DNA from: Peronospora farinosa
Lineage: Eukaryota > Oomycota > Peronosporomycetes > Peronosporales > Peronosporaceae
NCBI GenBank assembly: GCA_947646735.1
Contig: CANTFK010000270.1
Location: 468,277-532,276 of the forward strand
Length of the DNA stretch: 64,000 nt
Direction: 5' to 3'
Position 1 is the first letter of the stretch. Each line of letters opens with the position of its first letter. A model generated the notes under the pieces. The model was not told where the DNA came from. It saw nothing but the letters and a program-made list of their open reading frames with translations, and did not search any database. A program made the position numbers and the translations under genes. Positions 1 through 11,625 of this stretch are shown here, one piece after another.

Positions 1-628
1 CCTTTTCATCCAACGTACGACGTAAAATCTTCTTGGCCAAGATATTAGCTCTCACATAGTCTTTCTTAGCTAATGTAAGTCTCACTTGTTCCAAAATAAA
101 CTCTGTCTTTTCTAGTTTCGTCATTGCACCATACGTTTCAACATGAACTTCTTGTAAGATTGTAGCAGCTTCATCAATCTCTCCACGAGCTTCTTTCATC
201 CTTGACAACATTTGGGTCAATGTAGCTCTCTCCTTTTCTAAAAAGATTTTTCCTTCGGCTACAGAACGTAGCGCATTGATAAGATCCATCTTAATAGCAT
301 CCGAAGGCGTCTCAACCAGATATTCCATTGCACGTTGGACTACGACAGTAATAGCACTGGATTTTTGAGCCCGACGCTTGGATAATAGCATTACATGGTC
401 TTTTAATAAATCCCAACGTTTTGATTGCACACATAACGTGAGAATAGCGCCCACGGCCTCTTTTAATGTCGCCACGTCATTTGCCAGTCGCGCTTGTTTC
501 TCTAATGACAACATCATCTCACATGCACGCTCAACGTCACCACTGGCAGCTACAGACTGGGCTTGAGGCAGTAAACGCTGATACTCGGGGCCCAAGTCCG
601 CTTTTTTACCCATTTCGTCCGTGCTCAT
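1..628 (-). CDS. RPN5: 26S proteasome non-ATPase regulatory subunit 12 (RPN5/PSMD12), 5' part
   Basis: The reverse strand from an ATG at 628 to the window edge is one open frame of about 209 codons without introns. It begins MSTDEMGKKADLG and contains the segment KLEKTEFILEQVRLTLAKKD, which matches the helical-repeat region of PSMD12/RPN5, where KTEFILEQ is characteristic. In the family RPN5 is a roughly 450-residue PCI-domain scaffold of the 19S lid that contacts the deubiquitinase module. Only the N-terminal helical repeats are visible; the PCI domain lies outside the window. The start was chosen because it is the first ATG of the frame and gives the family's usual N-terminal spacing. No Inr-like motif was seen in the 90 bases upstream. 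Identification is confident; the gene is partial because of the window edge. Confidence 0.9.
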   Translation of the reverse strand, partial: MSTDEMGKKADLGPEYQRLLPQAQSVAASGDVERACEMMLSLEKQARLANDVATLKEAVGAILTLCVQSKRWDLLKDHVMLLSKRRAQKSSAITVVVQRAMEYLVETPSDAIKMDLINALRSVAEGKIFLEKERATLTQMLSRMKEARGEIDEAATILQEVHVETYGAMTKLEKTEFILEQVRLTLAKKDYVRANILAKKILRRTLDEK

Positions 629-1788
629 TATTGCTGCTAGTGAAGAATCTTTGGGAATATCCTCCCGATTTTGAGCGGAAGGTAGACTTAATACCTTTAT
701 AATCGGATATAACGTAGATATTTATTGTTTACGATCATGCTGCTACTTTACACCTTTTGTTTTGAGTATACCTGTCAAACATAGTCAAGCTAACTGTCCC
801 AATTTAAGTTGGAAAGGTGATTTTTTATGTCAGACCAAAAGGCTCTCGACGACAAAAGGTGTTTTGTTACATGGACATAATGTACCCAATTATTGTGTAA
901 AATGGGCAATACACGGTAACAAACATAGTCTAACCTGGAATCACACATGCCGAACGGCAACAAACACCTTTGGTCGATCTAGCGACGCCCTTTTTTATAA
1001 GGTACACGCTTTTTATCTGACGCGACTCTTAAAGCCGTATTTGCTAACGTAGTGCTTGACAGAAGTAAGTCTTCCATAATCAAGAGCAACACCATGTGGT
1101 GCACTTTTTGCTTAGTTGCTGAAAACGATAGAATGTGCTACAAATTACTGGAATGCAAGTCCAAGCGTGTAAATCAATTGATCTTCCAACTGCATATGGC
1201 AAAGTAAGTGTCTAGTTACGAATTTGGCCGGCATGTAAAGAGGTCTTATTCTCGAAAGAGCTAAAGAAGTTTACGTCTATACAGAATACGTTTGAAATTT
1301 ATTATCGAGTCATCTTATTTTGGGTTATGTCGATGTAACAAATATAGGTTATCTGATTGATGACGTCGACCGTCAAAACCTTCCTAAATATCGAAAGATA
1401 AAATTAGGAATACAATGCCGAATATAGCAAAAATATATTACAAAAGAAAACAAGTAACAGAAGTTTCAATAACCTGCCGGAGGATATAAGTTATCGAATA
1501 GTCCATGGTATAATAGTTAATGCACCAGAGCGATGTCAAAAGTACTTACAGTATTAGAAATAACTTGTTGGAGGGAAACCTGTATATAGTATATTTGTTG
1601 CCTGACGTTACCGTTGTTGCTTGAACGTAAAGACGAATATACTACGTACTGTAAGAGCTTTGTTGTGATACCACAACACACTACAATGACTTGACCTAAG
1701 GCTTTTTCCTTTACTCGACCATGTAATGGCACGATAGATAGAGAGTGCCAAGAGCCCCTTTTTCACAACAAAAAGTATCGCAATGTTA
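629..1788. other. Intergenic, no gene seen
   Basis: AT-rich sequence between RPN5 and the next degenerate ORF. The short open frames here have no recognisable protein character. Positions 629-720 are probably the RPN5 5' leader and promoter. I see no repeat or structured element in the rest. Confidence 0.5.
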
Positions 1789-2555
1789 CTATTCTAGTTG
1801 GTGGTGTTCCTCCGGAGGAGGGGACTCGCTACCATTTAAAGAAAAAGGAGTCGAGTCTTCGTTTTCGCGGCAAGAAGCCGCAAGCTCAAATTGTGTAGCA
1901 GAAGTGAATACCAAGTCCTCATTTCCGCTACACAGCTTGAGCTTGCGGCTTCTTAAATATGTCAGCGCATTGCGCAACTGGATCTTCGTGGGCATGAGGT
2001 CTGCTCCGAATGCACCTTGCTCATGCAATGCCGTGAGCGTTTTGTAGATGGCCATGGGTTTTACGTCAGGGTACTCTTGTAACATGCGCACGATGTGCAT
2101 TTTCATTTCCTCGGTTACCGATTTCTGCAAAGGCTCTGCGGAATCGTGTTCTTCGCTCAGATGCTGGTAGGCCTGACAGATAATGCCCAAGTACGTAAGC
2201 TGGCATGTAGACATGCGCACCTGCACGGGGCATGCGCGGAGCTTTCCCTGCGCATCCAGCAAACCCTTATTCTGATGTTGCCCTTGGGGTGGCACAGTGC
2301 AGAGGTGCATTTCGTCCACTGGACCTTCATCTTGTGTTCGGTATTCACAGCGTCCACGCTGATTTTATCATGGTTCATGGTGCAGCTGACAAGGTGCGTG
2401 TTGATAATGGCGTTGCGCTTGAGCGAGCGGCGGAACTCTTTCATTTCAGCCTCACTCTTGGTCTCGCCGATAGTATACCAGCTGCCATCCTCTGGGTTGT
2501 GAAGCAGACGTCGGATGTCCATGTTCACGCCTGCACTTGTGGTGTCCGATTCCAA
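1789..2555 (-). pseudogene. Frameshifted ORF of unknown family, possibly a transposase N-terminus
   Basis: Two overlapping minus-strand frames look like one protein broken by a frameshift. The first (start 2555) begins MESDTTSAGVNMDIRRLL and reads to about 2290 with a Cys-containing segment (WTKCTSALCHPKGN). The second continues from about 2290 to the stop at 1789 with RACPVQVRMSTCQL, the helical stretch KSVTEEMKMHIVRMLQEY and a basic segment. The spaced Cys residues followed by a helical region recall the zinc-binding N-terminus of oomycete MULE-type transposases, but no DDE core follows. That link is inference only. It could also be a lineage-specific host gene with an intron at the frame change. 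Upstream frames to about 3050 look compositionally similar but could not be joined. Confidence 0.3.
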
Positions 2556-2799
2556 ATGAAGACTCGGGTGAGCAGGTGGATGCTAGTCAGTTCTTGGAAA
2601 GCGCAGCGCTGTATCTGTTGCAGTTGAGATGATGGAGAATCGAACAGGTTCGTCGACGTGCCGCTCAGTAATATGCCGTACGATGATGAGGTGGCGTAGT
2701 TCTGTTTGCTCGACTTAGCACGCTTCTTTATGGCGGTCAAAATTCGAAACTGTACGAGATCCGCCACCGAAGACAGCGCCGCCACCGAGGACCGCAAAA

Positions 2800-5599
2800 A
2801 GGCTGAACCGAGGGCTGTATACGATGGTGATGAGATCGATGGTGCAAAGAACCGGGGGCGCTCAGCTCTGATGACCGACTGATCGCAAGAGCGTCGCCGC
2901 TACAGAGAGAAGCGAGCTCACTGACAGCGGCGACAGCACAAGAGAAAATCCATGCAATGCTGTGCTTGCATGTCCACGGCCAGCTTCTGCATGGATTGCA
3001 ATCGTTCTCAATCGAATGCGATTGCGAGATACTATTGCAATTTGCTATCTTGCGCAATTTGACATGGTCATGCCCCCATGATCATGCTACGGGTGCGTTA
3101 AATTCATGCGACGGTCAACATCATGCAAAACGGATCAAGAAATAGGACGCACTTTCGAGCATCGAATAAACGACATTGTTGCTCGTCAATTCGACGGCAT
3201 CGTCTACACGATGATTTGGTACCGTCTAAAAAACGGATATATCGGCGGTGATAACTGAGACTTTCCAAGATCGTGAAACGATTTACAGCTGGATTTCGAG
3301 AATGATGCTTCGCGCGTCTTTACGCACTCTGGTCGACGCCAGACCAATAACAGCTTTCCACTGCCACGATTTGTTCGATCCGTCATCATGTAGCGTAAGT
3401 CGTGGCTGACAGTCAGTCAGGTCATTGGCGGCATATACTAATTAGCACGTGCATGTAGTAACATGGTGATCCAGATCTGCGTAGCACGCTATACACTGAT
3501 ATTAGTCTCAAGAAGTGTGAGTAGAAGTCCGACACAGCGAAAACCCGCTCGTCAGCGAGAGACAAGCGCCGTCCCAGCTGCGAGGCAACGGTGCGTGTAC
3601 CGGCAGTAATACACTGTGTATGCACAATATAGGGAGACCAAATCGTAGTAGTCGCCGCCGAACTGATTTCAGAAACGCCCACGCGGTAAACTTGGACGAG
3701 CCATAGTCCGATCTGCCGAATAGATAGAGATCGCCTACTACTACTAAAGCTTTACAAAATCCGTAAATTTTACCAGCAAGTTCGCTGACCATCGGGAAGT
3801 GGCTCTGATACAAAGGCGATGCACGGTGCAACCGTTTCGTGCTTTGCACCTGCTGTATGAGCAGGGTCTTTGGTGACCATTCCGCGGTGCTGCTGTGGAC
3901 CAGGCTCTGGCAGGTCGCATAACCACATGGCAAGGGCTTTCTCTACCCAACTGCTCTTTCAAAACGCAGTGCCTAAAACATACCACTTGTTTGAGATATC
4001 CATGTTTCACAAAACGACCGAAGACGTGCCTAGAACCGAAGTTCCTAGCATAACACCATCGCTGATCAGAACCGAAGTGACGACTTCGCAAATGGGAAAG
4101 TTGGCCATGCGACCTGCTAGCCTGTGTGTGAGAGAGAGCAACCCGAGCAAACTTACCGCCGATACTCAAGGAAGCTTAAAAGTTTCTAGTAAACGAAATG
4201 CACGGATTCACATTCAGATAGATCGATAAGCACGTGGTTGCTTTTCTCTGCTCTTTGCGCTTAACGCTAAGCATCATCTGAGGCTTGATCACTCATCAAA
4301 AGCTCTGTTTGACCACTATGTGACGAAAACAGATCCTGGAAGAAGACACTGCATATATCGCTTGCAGACACGTAACATCTAGTGAGAGATGGACAGACTG
4401 TATGTTGGACCAATTGAACGTTAGCCGCTAGAGCGCTCGGCTCTGGTTCAAGCGCCGCTCGTCTGCAACACGTACATCTACAGACTATAGAACGTACATG
4501 TGACAGTCTGACTTGCGACGGGCGCACGTTGGGAAAGTTGACGTCGCGTTGTCGAGGACAAAAGCTGGTCACCTGCGCGGCTATGGCTCAACTTCCAAGC
4601 CAAATCGGGGTTGTTCTTACCACATGCGCCGGTGCTCTTAATATATGTAGCTGCAACGAAGTGCCTTGATGACAAAGAGCTACAAGTTGCTGCAGACTAC
4701 CAGCGACTGACGCATATAGTCACCTGGTAGAGTACAGGTTTTCGCCCGTTGCTGCACATGTCGAAGGTGCTGCAGTGTAGAGTCGAGGCGTCTCCTGTCC
4801 TGGCGATCGCCCTCGTCTGCATTCTCATTGACGCCATTGCTTTCCAGTCGCACGAACCGACCTCAAGTCGGAGCGATATCATGGATAGTTCGGCATTACT
4901 CCGAACTGGCATCGCGGTGCTGAGCGACCTTCACTTCACGTACCTGTACGACTGAAAGAATGCCTTCAGGTTCTCAGCTGATGAGCCTTCAAGTGGCTTG
5001 TTCTACGTACATCCGAGCGTTACGATACGATATAGTGAGGACGACACGGTGACGCCTGCATTTGTTTATGAAAGAGGAGTAGCAAACGATTTCCACAATA
5101 CATAGTGTCGTCTACAGACCTGCAGTCAAAACTTGGTCTGGAAATGTGCTGACGTTAGAACAACGTCAAAAAATCTATAAAACTTCTTTGTTCATTGCTT
5201 CAAAAAGTTGATCCTGCAAGTGACGATGCCTGACCACTTCAAATTAGTCTACTGCGCTCGGCTTAGCCGTAAAGCTGAAGGTGGTCCGATCAGCATGCAG
5301 AAAACAGCGCAGTAGCAGCTCGGCCGCTTTCAGAGGTTCGATCCCAGCATACAATGGTACTAAGTGATCGTACGGATCGTCAACGCCCCTATCTCCTCTG
5401 AGTTCAAGGATGCGCCGCCTGTCGATCTCATATCAACCAATTGACCGGTTGAAGACTTTATGATGCATTCGACAAGAAGGCATAATGCGTCGCGTCGTCG
5501 TACTCGACAACAAGGTGCTGACAGAGAAAACACCCGTGCGACGATTCGAGCGTGCAATATTTAGGTGAGTGCAAACGCTGCGTCACACAAACAATTAAG
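2800..5599. other. Long stretch without a supported gene
   Basis: Mixed-composition sequence with many stops in all frames. Minus-strand frames at about 3500-4230 contain scattered motifs faintly like RCC1 repeats (VVVGDLYLFGRSDYG), but the frame breaks repeatedly. No LTR, inverted repeat or tandem array was recognised. Confidence 0.4.
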
Positions 5600-6544
5600 T
5601 GGTGTGACTAGTTCGCATGTAGACGCAATGATCCGTCAGGCTTTACATCAACGGGAACATATTGACGTTCCTCGACATCCACAAATACGCAAAATTCCGC
5701 CTATTGCATCTCCAATTCAACACGTTTCATAGCCTGTATGTAACATAGTGCTACGCAACGCAATATTTTGACATTACACCTTCAACTTCCACTCCACCAA
5801 AGACATTTCTGCAATGCGCTGAGTAATAGAGCCTTCTTCGATGCAGTGATCGCGCCCTCAAACTTTTCTGCGATCAAGTAGGTCATTTGGCCTCCTCTGT
5901 ATTGAAATCTGCACTCTTCGGATTGTAAAGAATCTTGAGTGACACTTTCATGCCCCCGGGCTTTTAGCTTGCGCGTTTCTTTTCACGTCATCTCATTCAA
6001 AGTGATACAAGCTCCAGATGCAGCTACGAAACTTTCTGCATCGGACTTCATCCTGTCAAGATGAACTCGAATTCCATACAATGAGGTATTTGACAGCATA
6101 GTCTTCTCATCTTGTCTGGTCGCGGAACTTCAATGATAACTTCCAACTGAGTTTTAGCTTACCAATGAAGTCTCTAATGTAACAGACAGCGGCACTAATG
6201 TTCTAGCTGATTGACCATCAAGATACATTTTACTGTCGTAGTGAAGGCATGATTTGTGCTTGAGGCTTTCTAGGATACATCACCGTTTACATCGTTCTCG
6301 GCAAAAGTCTTTTCTTCAACAAACGTCGACCTCTCTTAAACCTCACAATAAATTTTTGAATACTGTGGTGCAGCAACGTTAGAGGTAAGCTCCGGAACTT
6401 GTTAAGTCCCCTAAACTTTGAGGCTTTCTCAACTGGAAACGAAGCAACGTATGTAAGAGGAGCAACAACTTTGCGCATTTGCTGTTCAATGCGTTGTTTG
6501 AGTTGGTCCAGTTCAGTGATACAGCAGTCTGCCTCCATGCTTTT
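5600..6544 (-). pseudogene. Kinesin-3-like pseudogene, distal (tail) part
   Basis: On the reverse strand, directly left of the copia element, broken frames preserve protein-like sequence. They include a coiled-coil-like stretch (ITELDQLKQRIEQQMRKV, about 6520-6460), then SLYGIRVHLDRMKSDAE and QMTYLIAEKFEGAIT (about 6080-5860), and near 5690-5620 FVDVEERQYVPVDVKP followed by GSLRLH. The last resembles the C-terminal KIF1/KIF13 region, where a 'F-V-E-...-Y-x-P-V-E-V' run precedes a 'LRQG' element. Stops and frame changes occur throughout, so it is not a functional reading frame. It is read as the downstream half of the gene whose motor-like half lies at 11626-12985, with the copia element between. 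The family assignment is inferred from short motifs. Confidence 0.4.
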
Positions 6545-6657
6545 CCCCAATAATCAGATACTTTCGAATCCTCCCTCAAGTGAACAAGTGTTCATCGCTT
6601 CGTTCGCCCAGCTCTCTCCGCTTCGTTTTCCCTCTCCAAGCCGCTCAAGTTACAACA
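6545..6657 (+). repeat. 5' LTR remnant of the copia element (3'-most 113 bp)
   Basis: Direct repeat of 11513-11625 with few mismatches; both copies end in TTACAACA. Homology starts abruptly at 6545, so roughly 800 bases of the 5' LTR are missing. Confidence 0.75.
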
Positions 6658-6670
6658 GGTTATGAGCCCA
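6658..6670 (+). other. Copia primer-binding site complementary to the initiator tRNA anticodon arm
   Basis: GGTTATGAGCCCA immediately follows the LTR end. Its complement TGGGCTCATAACC is the anticodon stem-loop of initiator tRNA-Met (anticodon CAT), not the tRNA 3' end. Drosophila copia uses such internal 'half-tRNA' priming, so the reading fits a copia element. Confidence 0.65.
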
Positions 6671-9600
6671 AGGGCCATGTCCTCAAGCAACGCCTCGACC
6701 AGTATCTCCATCGATAAGTTCGATGGAGACAATTATGCAACGTGGTGTCGTTACATGCGTGGCGTGTTTCTGACCAAGTCGGTCTGGTACGTCGTGAACC
6801 GAGAAACGACTCCAAGCTTCGCCGACCCGCGAGCGTCTGATGACTACGTCAAGGCAAGCAACATCGCATTCGATTTGATGTTGCTCCACACGGATGCGGA
6901 CTACCACCATGTGGTCGACGACTGTGAAGAAGCATGGGTCGCATAGTCACGTTTAAAGACGCTGTATGACGGCTCGCAGAAGGCGGGACGAATCTACCTC
7001 AAGCGTCAGCTGTTCAGCATGAAGATGGCGAAAGGAGAATATGTGTTGCATCACTGCAATGATGTCTTGAACATCGGCGCCAAGCTCAGCAGCATTGGCG
7101 CCAAGATGGAAAAAGAAGACATCGCAATCTTCCTGCTGCTCAGTCTCCCTAAAAGTTTCGACAACGTGGTTCTGAACTTGGAGATGAGCAGCGCAGAACT
7201 TCGTACCCAAGATGTATTCAAGGTGTTGACGAACGAGCACGCCAAGCGTCAAGGGGAAAAGGTGACGACAACTGAGAATACGGTGAAGACTGAAGATGCA
7301 ACAAAGGCATTCAGTACCGAGAGTGAGTCCTACCAATGCACGTATTGTGGCAAGGTTGGGCACACGGTGGATCGCTGTTGGACGAAACAGAAAATTGAAA
7401 GCCGTGGAGCTCGATGCGGCGGTAATGGCCGTGGACGCGGAGCTAATGGGAACAACACAATGAAGACAACGGCTACGATCAAGTAGCGTTTGCTATATGG
7501 CTGGAGTGTGGGATCTCTACAAAAAAGGATGTGTCTGGAAGGTGGGCCGTCGACAGTGGTGCAACTCATCATATCTGCCATGACAAGTCGAAGTTCACCC
7601 GTTTAATTGAACGTAAGAATGGGGAAATTTTGGTGGCTAATGGCACCAAGGTGGACATCAAGGGTGTGGGAGCTATCACTGAGAAGGTAGTTCTGCCCAA
7701 TGGCGACGAGCGCGATATCGAGATCAAGAACGCACTGTACGTATTCAGTATGAGCAAGAATCTGCTATCGGTGCCGCAGATCAACAAACATGGCAAGTTT
7801 CTAGAGGTATTTGATGGAGCAAGAATGCATGTTGCGCATAAGGACTCGTAGCAAGTGGTGGCGACAACGGATCTCGGGGATGGTCTCTACTGGCTTTGTA
7901 CGGCTCAGCGATCGGCTAATTGACAGCAGTTGGAAACAGTGGTGTTCACTTACATGCGCGAATGGGTCACGCTCCAGTTGACGTGCTTCGCACTATGGTG
8001 ATCACCAACATGGTAAATGATGTGAAAATTCCTCTCAAGTAGAGTAGATCAAGTGCATGTCGATGGTGCTAGCAAGGGAAGATGGTCCAAAAACCATTCC
8101 CAAGCAATCGCGACAAGAGCAGCTACGACATCTTCGAGCTGCTTCACCTTGACATCTGTGGTCCTATGGAAAGCAATTCGTTAGGCGGCAGCAGATACCT
8201 GCTGCTGATGGTGGACGAAGCTAGTGGATGCATGAAGGGCTTCTGTCTACGCACGAAATCGTAGAGCGAAGACTGCATCCGGAAGTACATTGCGATGATA
8301 CAGACGCAGTTTGGCAAGAAATCAAGTTTGTGCGACACGACGTAGCCCGCGAGTTTGCAACCAGCTCTCTTCAAGCTATCTATGAAGATGAAGGCATTGA
8401 ACAGCAGGCCACAGTGTCATACGCACATCAAACCAACGGCACGGCAGAGCGAGCCATTCGAACCATTGTCACGATCGGCCGCAGCATGCTCCATCATGCC
8501 ATGCTGGAAAAGTGATTCTGGGCTGAAGCGGCAATGACGGCCATCCACGTGAAGAACCGTTTGCCATTACCCAAGATTCCGCAAATGACTCCGTTCGAGA
8601 TCATCTACAAGTCCAAGCCAAGTTTCAAGCACATGCGAGTATTCGGTTGTCAGACGTACATACTGACTACAAAAGAGAAGCGACTCAAGTGGGATCCCAA
8701 GGCTCCTGCTGGCATATGTTTGGCCTACGAGGAAGTTTCCAAGGCGTATCGTGTTTACGACATCGAGGCGGGGCAAATTGTTATCAGTCGCGACATCAAC
8801 TTCGACGAGTCCACCTTTGGACTTTCGCCGCTGATTACCGACAAAGATATCGATAATTTGGACTTGGACTCACTCGATCTCTATGATGAAGATCCGCTTC
8901 ACATGGAATACCAGTAGACAGGCAAGCGTAAGAGCCGTCCCAACGATAAAGGTTCGATTGCCCGAAAATCGCGCATTGTGCGTCAGCGGCCTGGACTGGA
9001 AGAATTAAGTGCACCGGACAACTCCTCGTCGCACCAAGAAGAAGAAATGAAGGATTCTGATGACACAACTACGCCTGTAATTGGCGTGCGAGTACAAATA
9101 CTGCTGAAATAGCAACAGATCTATCGGAACCATAAACGTTTGAGGAAGCAGTGAGCGGCCTGGACCAAATTCACTGGCAAAAAGCCATTTATGCTAAACT
9201 CGAGTCTATGCGACTTCGTGGTGTGTTTCGTGCTGCCAAGCTGCCCAACGGACAATGCGCCATTGGCACCAAGTGGGTCTTCAAGATCAAGCGCAAAGCA
9301 TGTGGATTCATTGAGAAGTACAAGGCACGTCTGGTCGCAAAAGGTTTTCGCCAGAAGTATGGCATCGACTACACAGAAACGTTCTCGCCTGTGGTCAAGT
9401 TTGTGACATTACGCATGGTCATTGCAATTGACAAGCACTATGGATGGATCCTCGACCAGATTGATGTGGTGACTGCGTTCCTGTATGGAGTAATGAAGGA
9501 ACAAGTGTTTTGCCTGATTCCTGAAGGTGTGGAACTCGATGGCGACTTTGATTGTCTAGAATTGGTGAAGGCAATTTATGGCCTTACGCAAGCATCGCGG

Positions 9601-10695
9601 GTGTGGAACGAGACGTTCGATTAATTTATGTGCTCTATTGGATTTCAAGCGTCGGGCTTTGACCCATGTCTCTACATCAAGATCATCAAGGACCAATGTG
9701 TATTGGTGCTGGTCTATGTGGTTGATGTGTTGGTAACAGGAAGCTTGCTTGAGTTGATTCACGCACCAAGGACTACCTGAAGACACGTTTTGAGATGACC
9801 GACAGCGCAAGTGTACATTGTTTTGGAATTGAGCTTTTGGACGGCGCAGATGGGAGCGTAATTATGTGTCAGCGCCGGTATGTGAATGACATTCTTAAGC
9901 GCTTCGGGATGGACGATTGCAAGGCCATAAGTTCAGTGGACTTGAGCTCTCGACTTGTTTCAAGCGACGCCACTACCAAGTTCAGTGCTCCATTTTGTGA
10001 AGCCGTAGGCAATTTGATGCATCTGACCACTGCGACGCACCCGGACATTGCGTACGCCGTAAGCTATGTATCATGATTTATGGAGAACCCTCAAGAAGAG
10101 CACTGGGTTGCGTTTAAGCGGATTTTAAGCTATCTACAAGGTACTAATACGCATGGAGTTTGCTACAAGTCTAATGGCACGGTCGACTTTCGTGGATATA
10201 CGGACGCAGACTGGGTTGGTGACCTCGCCGATCGCAAGTCAACTTCGGGCTACGTGTTCATGATACTGGGTGCTCCAGTGAGCATGGGGCATCAAGAAGC
10301 AGCCAAGTGTTTCATTATCGACAAGTGAAGCAGAGCACCTTGCACTCAGTCTGGCAATCCAAAAGGGCAAGTGATTTCACCGTTTGCTGTGTGAAATAAT
10401 GCAGTCTGCCAACGAAGATGGACCCGAGCTTATGATCCGTGAATACAATCAATCATGCATCAAGATGACAAAGGAACCTGTCAACCACGGCCGTGCCAAG
10501 CACATTGATATCAAATATCATCATATCCGTGATGAGATCAAGTGCGGCGAAGTAAAGCTTGAGTACTGCAAGACTACGATGATGTTAGCGGACATCTTGA
10601 CGAATGGACTTCACGGACCACGTCACAAGGAGCTGACAGCAGCTGTAACGGGGTTACACGACGGTTGTAGCGTCTTTCCGGGAGTTTACGGTTAA
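6662..10695 (+). pseudogene. Copia gag-pol polyprotein, disrupted
   Basis: Gag runs 6662-7486 with a stop near 6946 and ends in a CCHC knuckle ([14 protein letters not shown], about 7336-7378). Protease begins near 7531 with [12 protein letters not shown]. Integrase spans about 8082-8917 with HLDICGPM and TAERAIRT, plus breaks near 8262 and 8513. RT starts near 9151 with KWVFKIKR, FSPVVKF and DQIDVVTAFLYG. The catalytic YVDD box reads YVVD because the codon at 9721-9723 is gtt, so the first catalytic Asp is gone. RNase H (9795-10695) retains YTDADWVGD and RKSTSGY and ends in a C-terminal ADILTNGLHG tail. Stops near 9624, 10076 and 10328 break the frame. The domain order protease-integrase-RT defines Ty1/copia. 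Not functional. Confidence 0.9.
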
Positions 10696-10703
10696 ACTCC
10701 CCT

Positions 10704-11625
10704 TGTATTGCATATAATGCATTATGATACTTCTCTTTAGAGAGGTATTAAGTATAAGCGTTAAAGATACGGAATTCGGTAATACCGTATCTTATCGATT
10801 AGGATTCGATAATCGATAACGCTGTACTAAGTACATCATACACAGATGTTTAGACGATACGTCGTCCAATAGCAAAGTCTGCATATAATAATTACTATTA
10901 TAGTAATTAATCTAGTGTAGTGTACTTAGAGTAGGACTATTCATAAAATCTTAAAGCATAAATAAAATCAGTTCTCCTTTTGAGTTTAAGATCACAAGTC
11001 GTTCTGACTTGTTCTCTTGTGCACTTCGTGCGTTGGTTCTCTGAACCTCTAAGCTTCTAGCTTGTTCTTGCACCCTGTGCGTTGGTTCTCTGAACCTTAA
11101 GCTTATTGCTTGACTGACTAAAGTCTCTCTCCTAGTTCCTTAGAACAGGGTTACCTTCAGTCGTTTAATTAGTTCCTTAGAACTAAGTGGCTTTTAGCCT
11201 TAATTCTATTTAGTTCTCTCGAACTAAGAGGCTTCCAGCCGAAAGTCTTCCTCTGGCTAAAGAGCTGTGCAGCTCCGCTACAGCAGCACTAGGAATTCAT
11301 GCGTGTTCGTATTGAAGGGGCGTATTGACGGTCATCGGTTCCACCAAGGTTGGGTAACCGTGACCGGTCCAATCCGAACCGCCTGTTTAGCTTAGTATTT
11401 ACGAAGTAGTTTTTTACGGTAATTACTTAGAGTTGATTAGACGCGTAGGATGATGAGACGTCCTACATTTTTATATGTGGTTCGCATATAAATCATGTAG
11501 TCGGAAAGTAAGCCCCAATAATCAATCACTTTTGAATCCTCCCTCAAGTGAACAAATGTTCTTCGCTTCGTTCGCACAGCTCTCTCCGCTTCGTTTTCCC
11601 TCTCCAAGCCGCTCAAGTTACAACA
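10704..11625 (+). repeat. Copia 3' LTR
   Basis: Non-coding sequence after the pol stop ends at 11625 with TTACAACA, matching the 5' LTR end. The start is uncertain: TGTATTGC at 10704 is the first TG after the purine-rich GGGAGTTTACGG. Internal short repeats are present. Confidence 0.55.
11020..11235 (+). repeat. Short repeats inside the copia LTR
   Basis: GTGCGTTGGTTCTCTGAACC occurs twice (about 11028 and 11076), each followed by an AAGCTT-containing stretch. AGTTCCTTAGAAC occurs twice further on (about 11133 and 11170). Confidence 0.6.

Larger units (their letters stand above)
6545..11625 (+). mobile_element. Degenerate Ty1/copia retrotransposon
   Basis: A copia element with gag, protease, integrase, RT and RNase H in copia order. 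The last 113 bases of the 3' LTR (11513-11625) are repeated directly at 6545-6657, next to a primer-binding site, so 6545-6657 is a truncated 5' LTR. Coding frames carry several in-frame stops and shifts, so the copy is dead. It lies in the minus-strand kinesin-like pseudogene. No target-site duplication can be checked because the 5' LTR has lost its outer end. Confidence 0.85.

Noticed and set aside
3500..4230. Possible RCC1-repeat gene on the minus strand
   Set aside because: Isolated motifs such as FGRSDYG and EQLGRESPCHVV resemble RCC1 blades, but frames break repeatedly and no run of repeats could be assembled.
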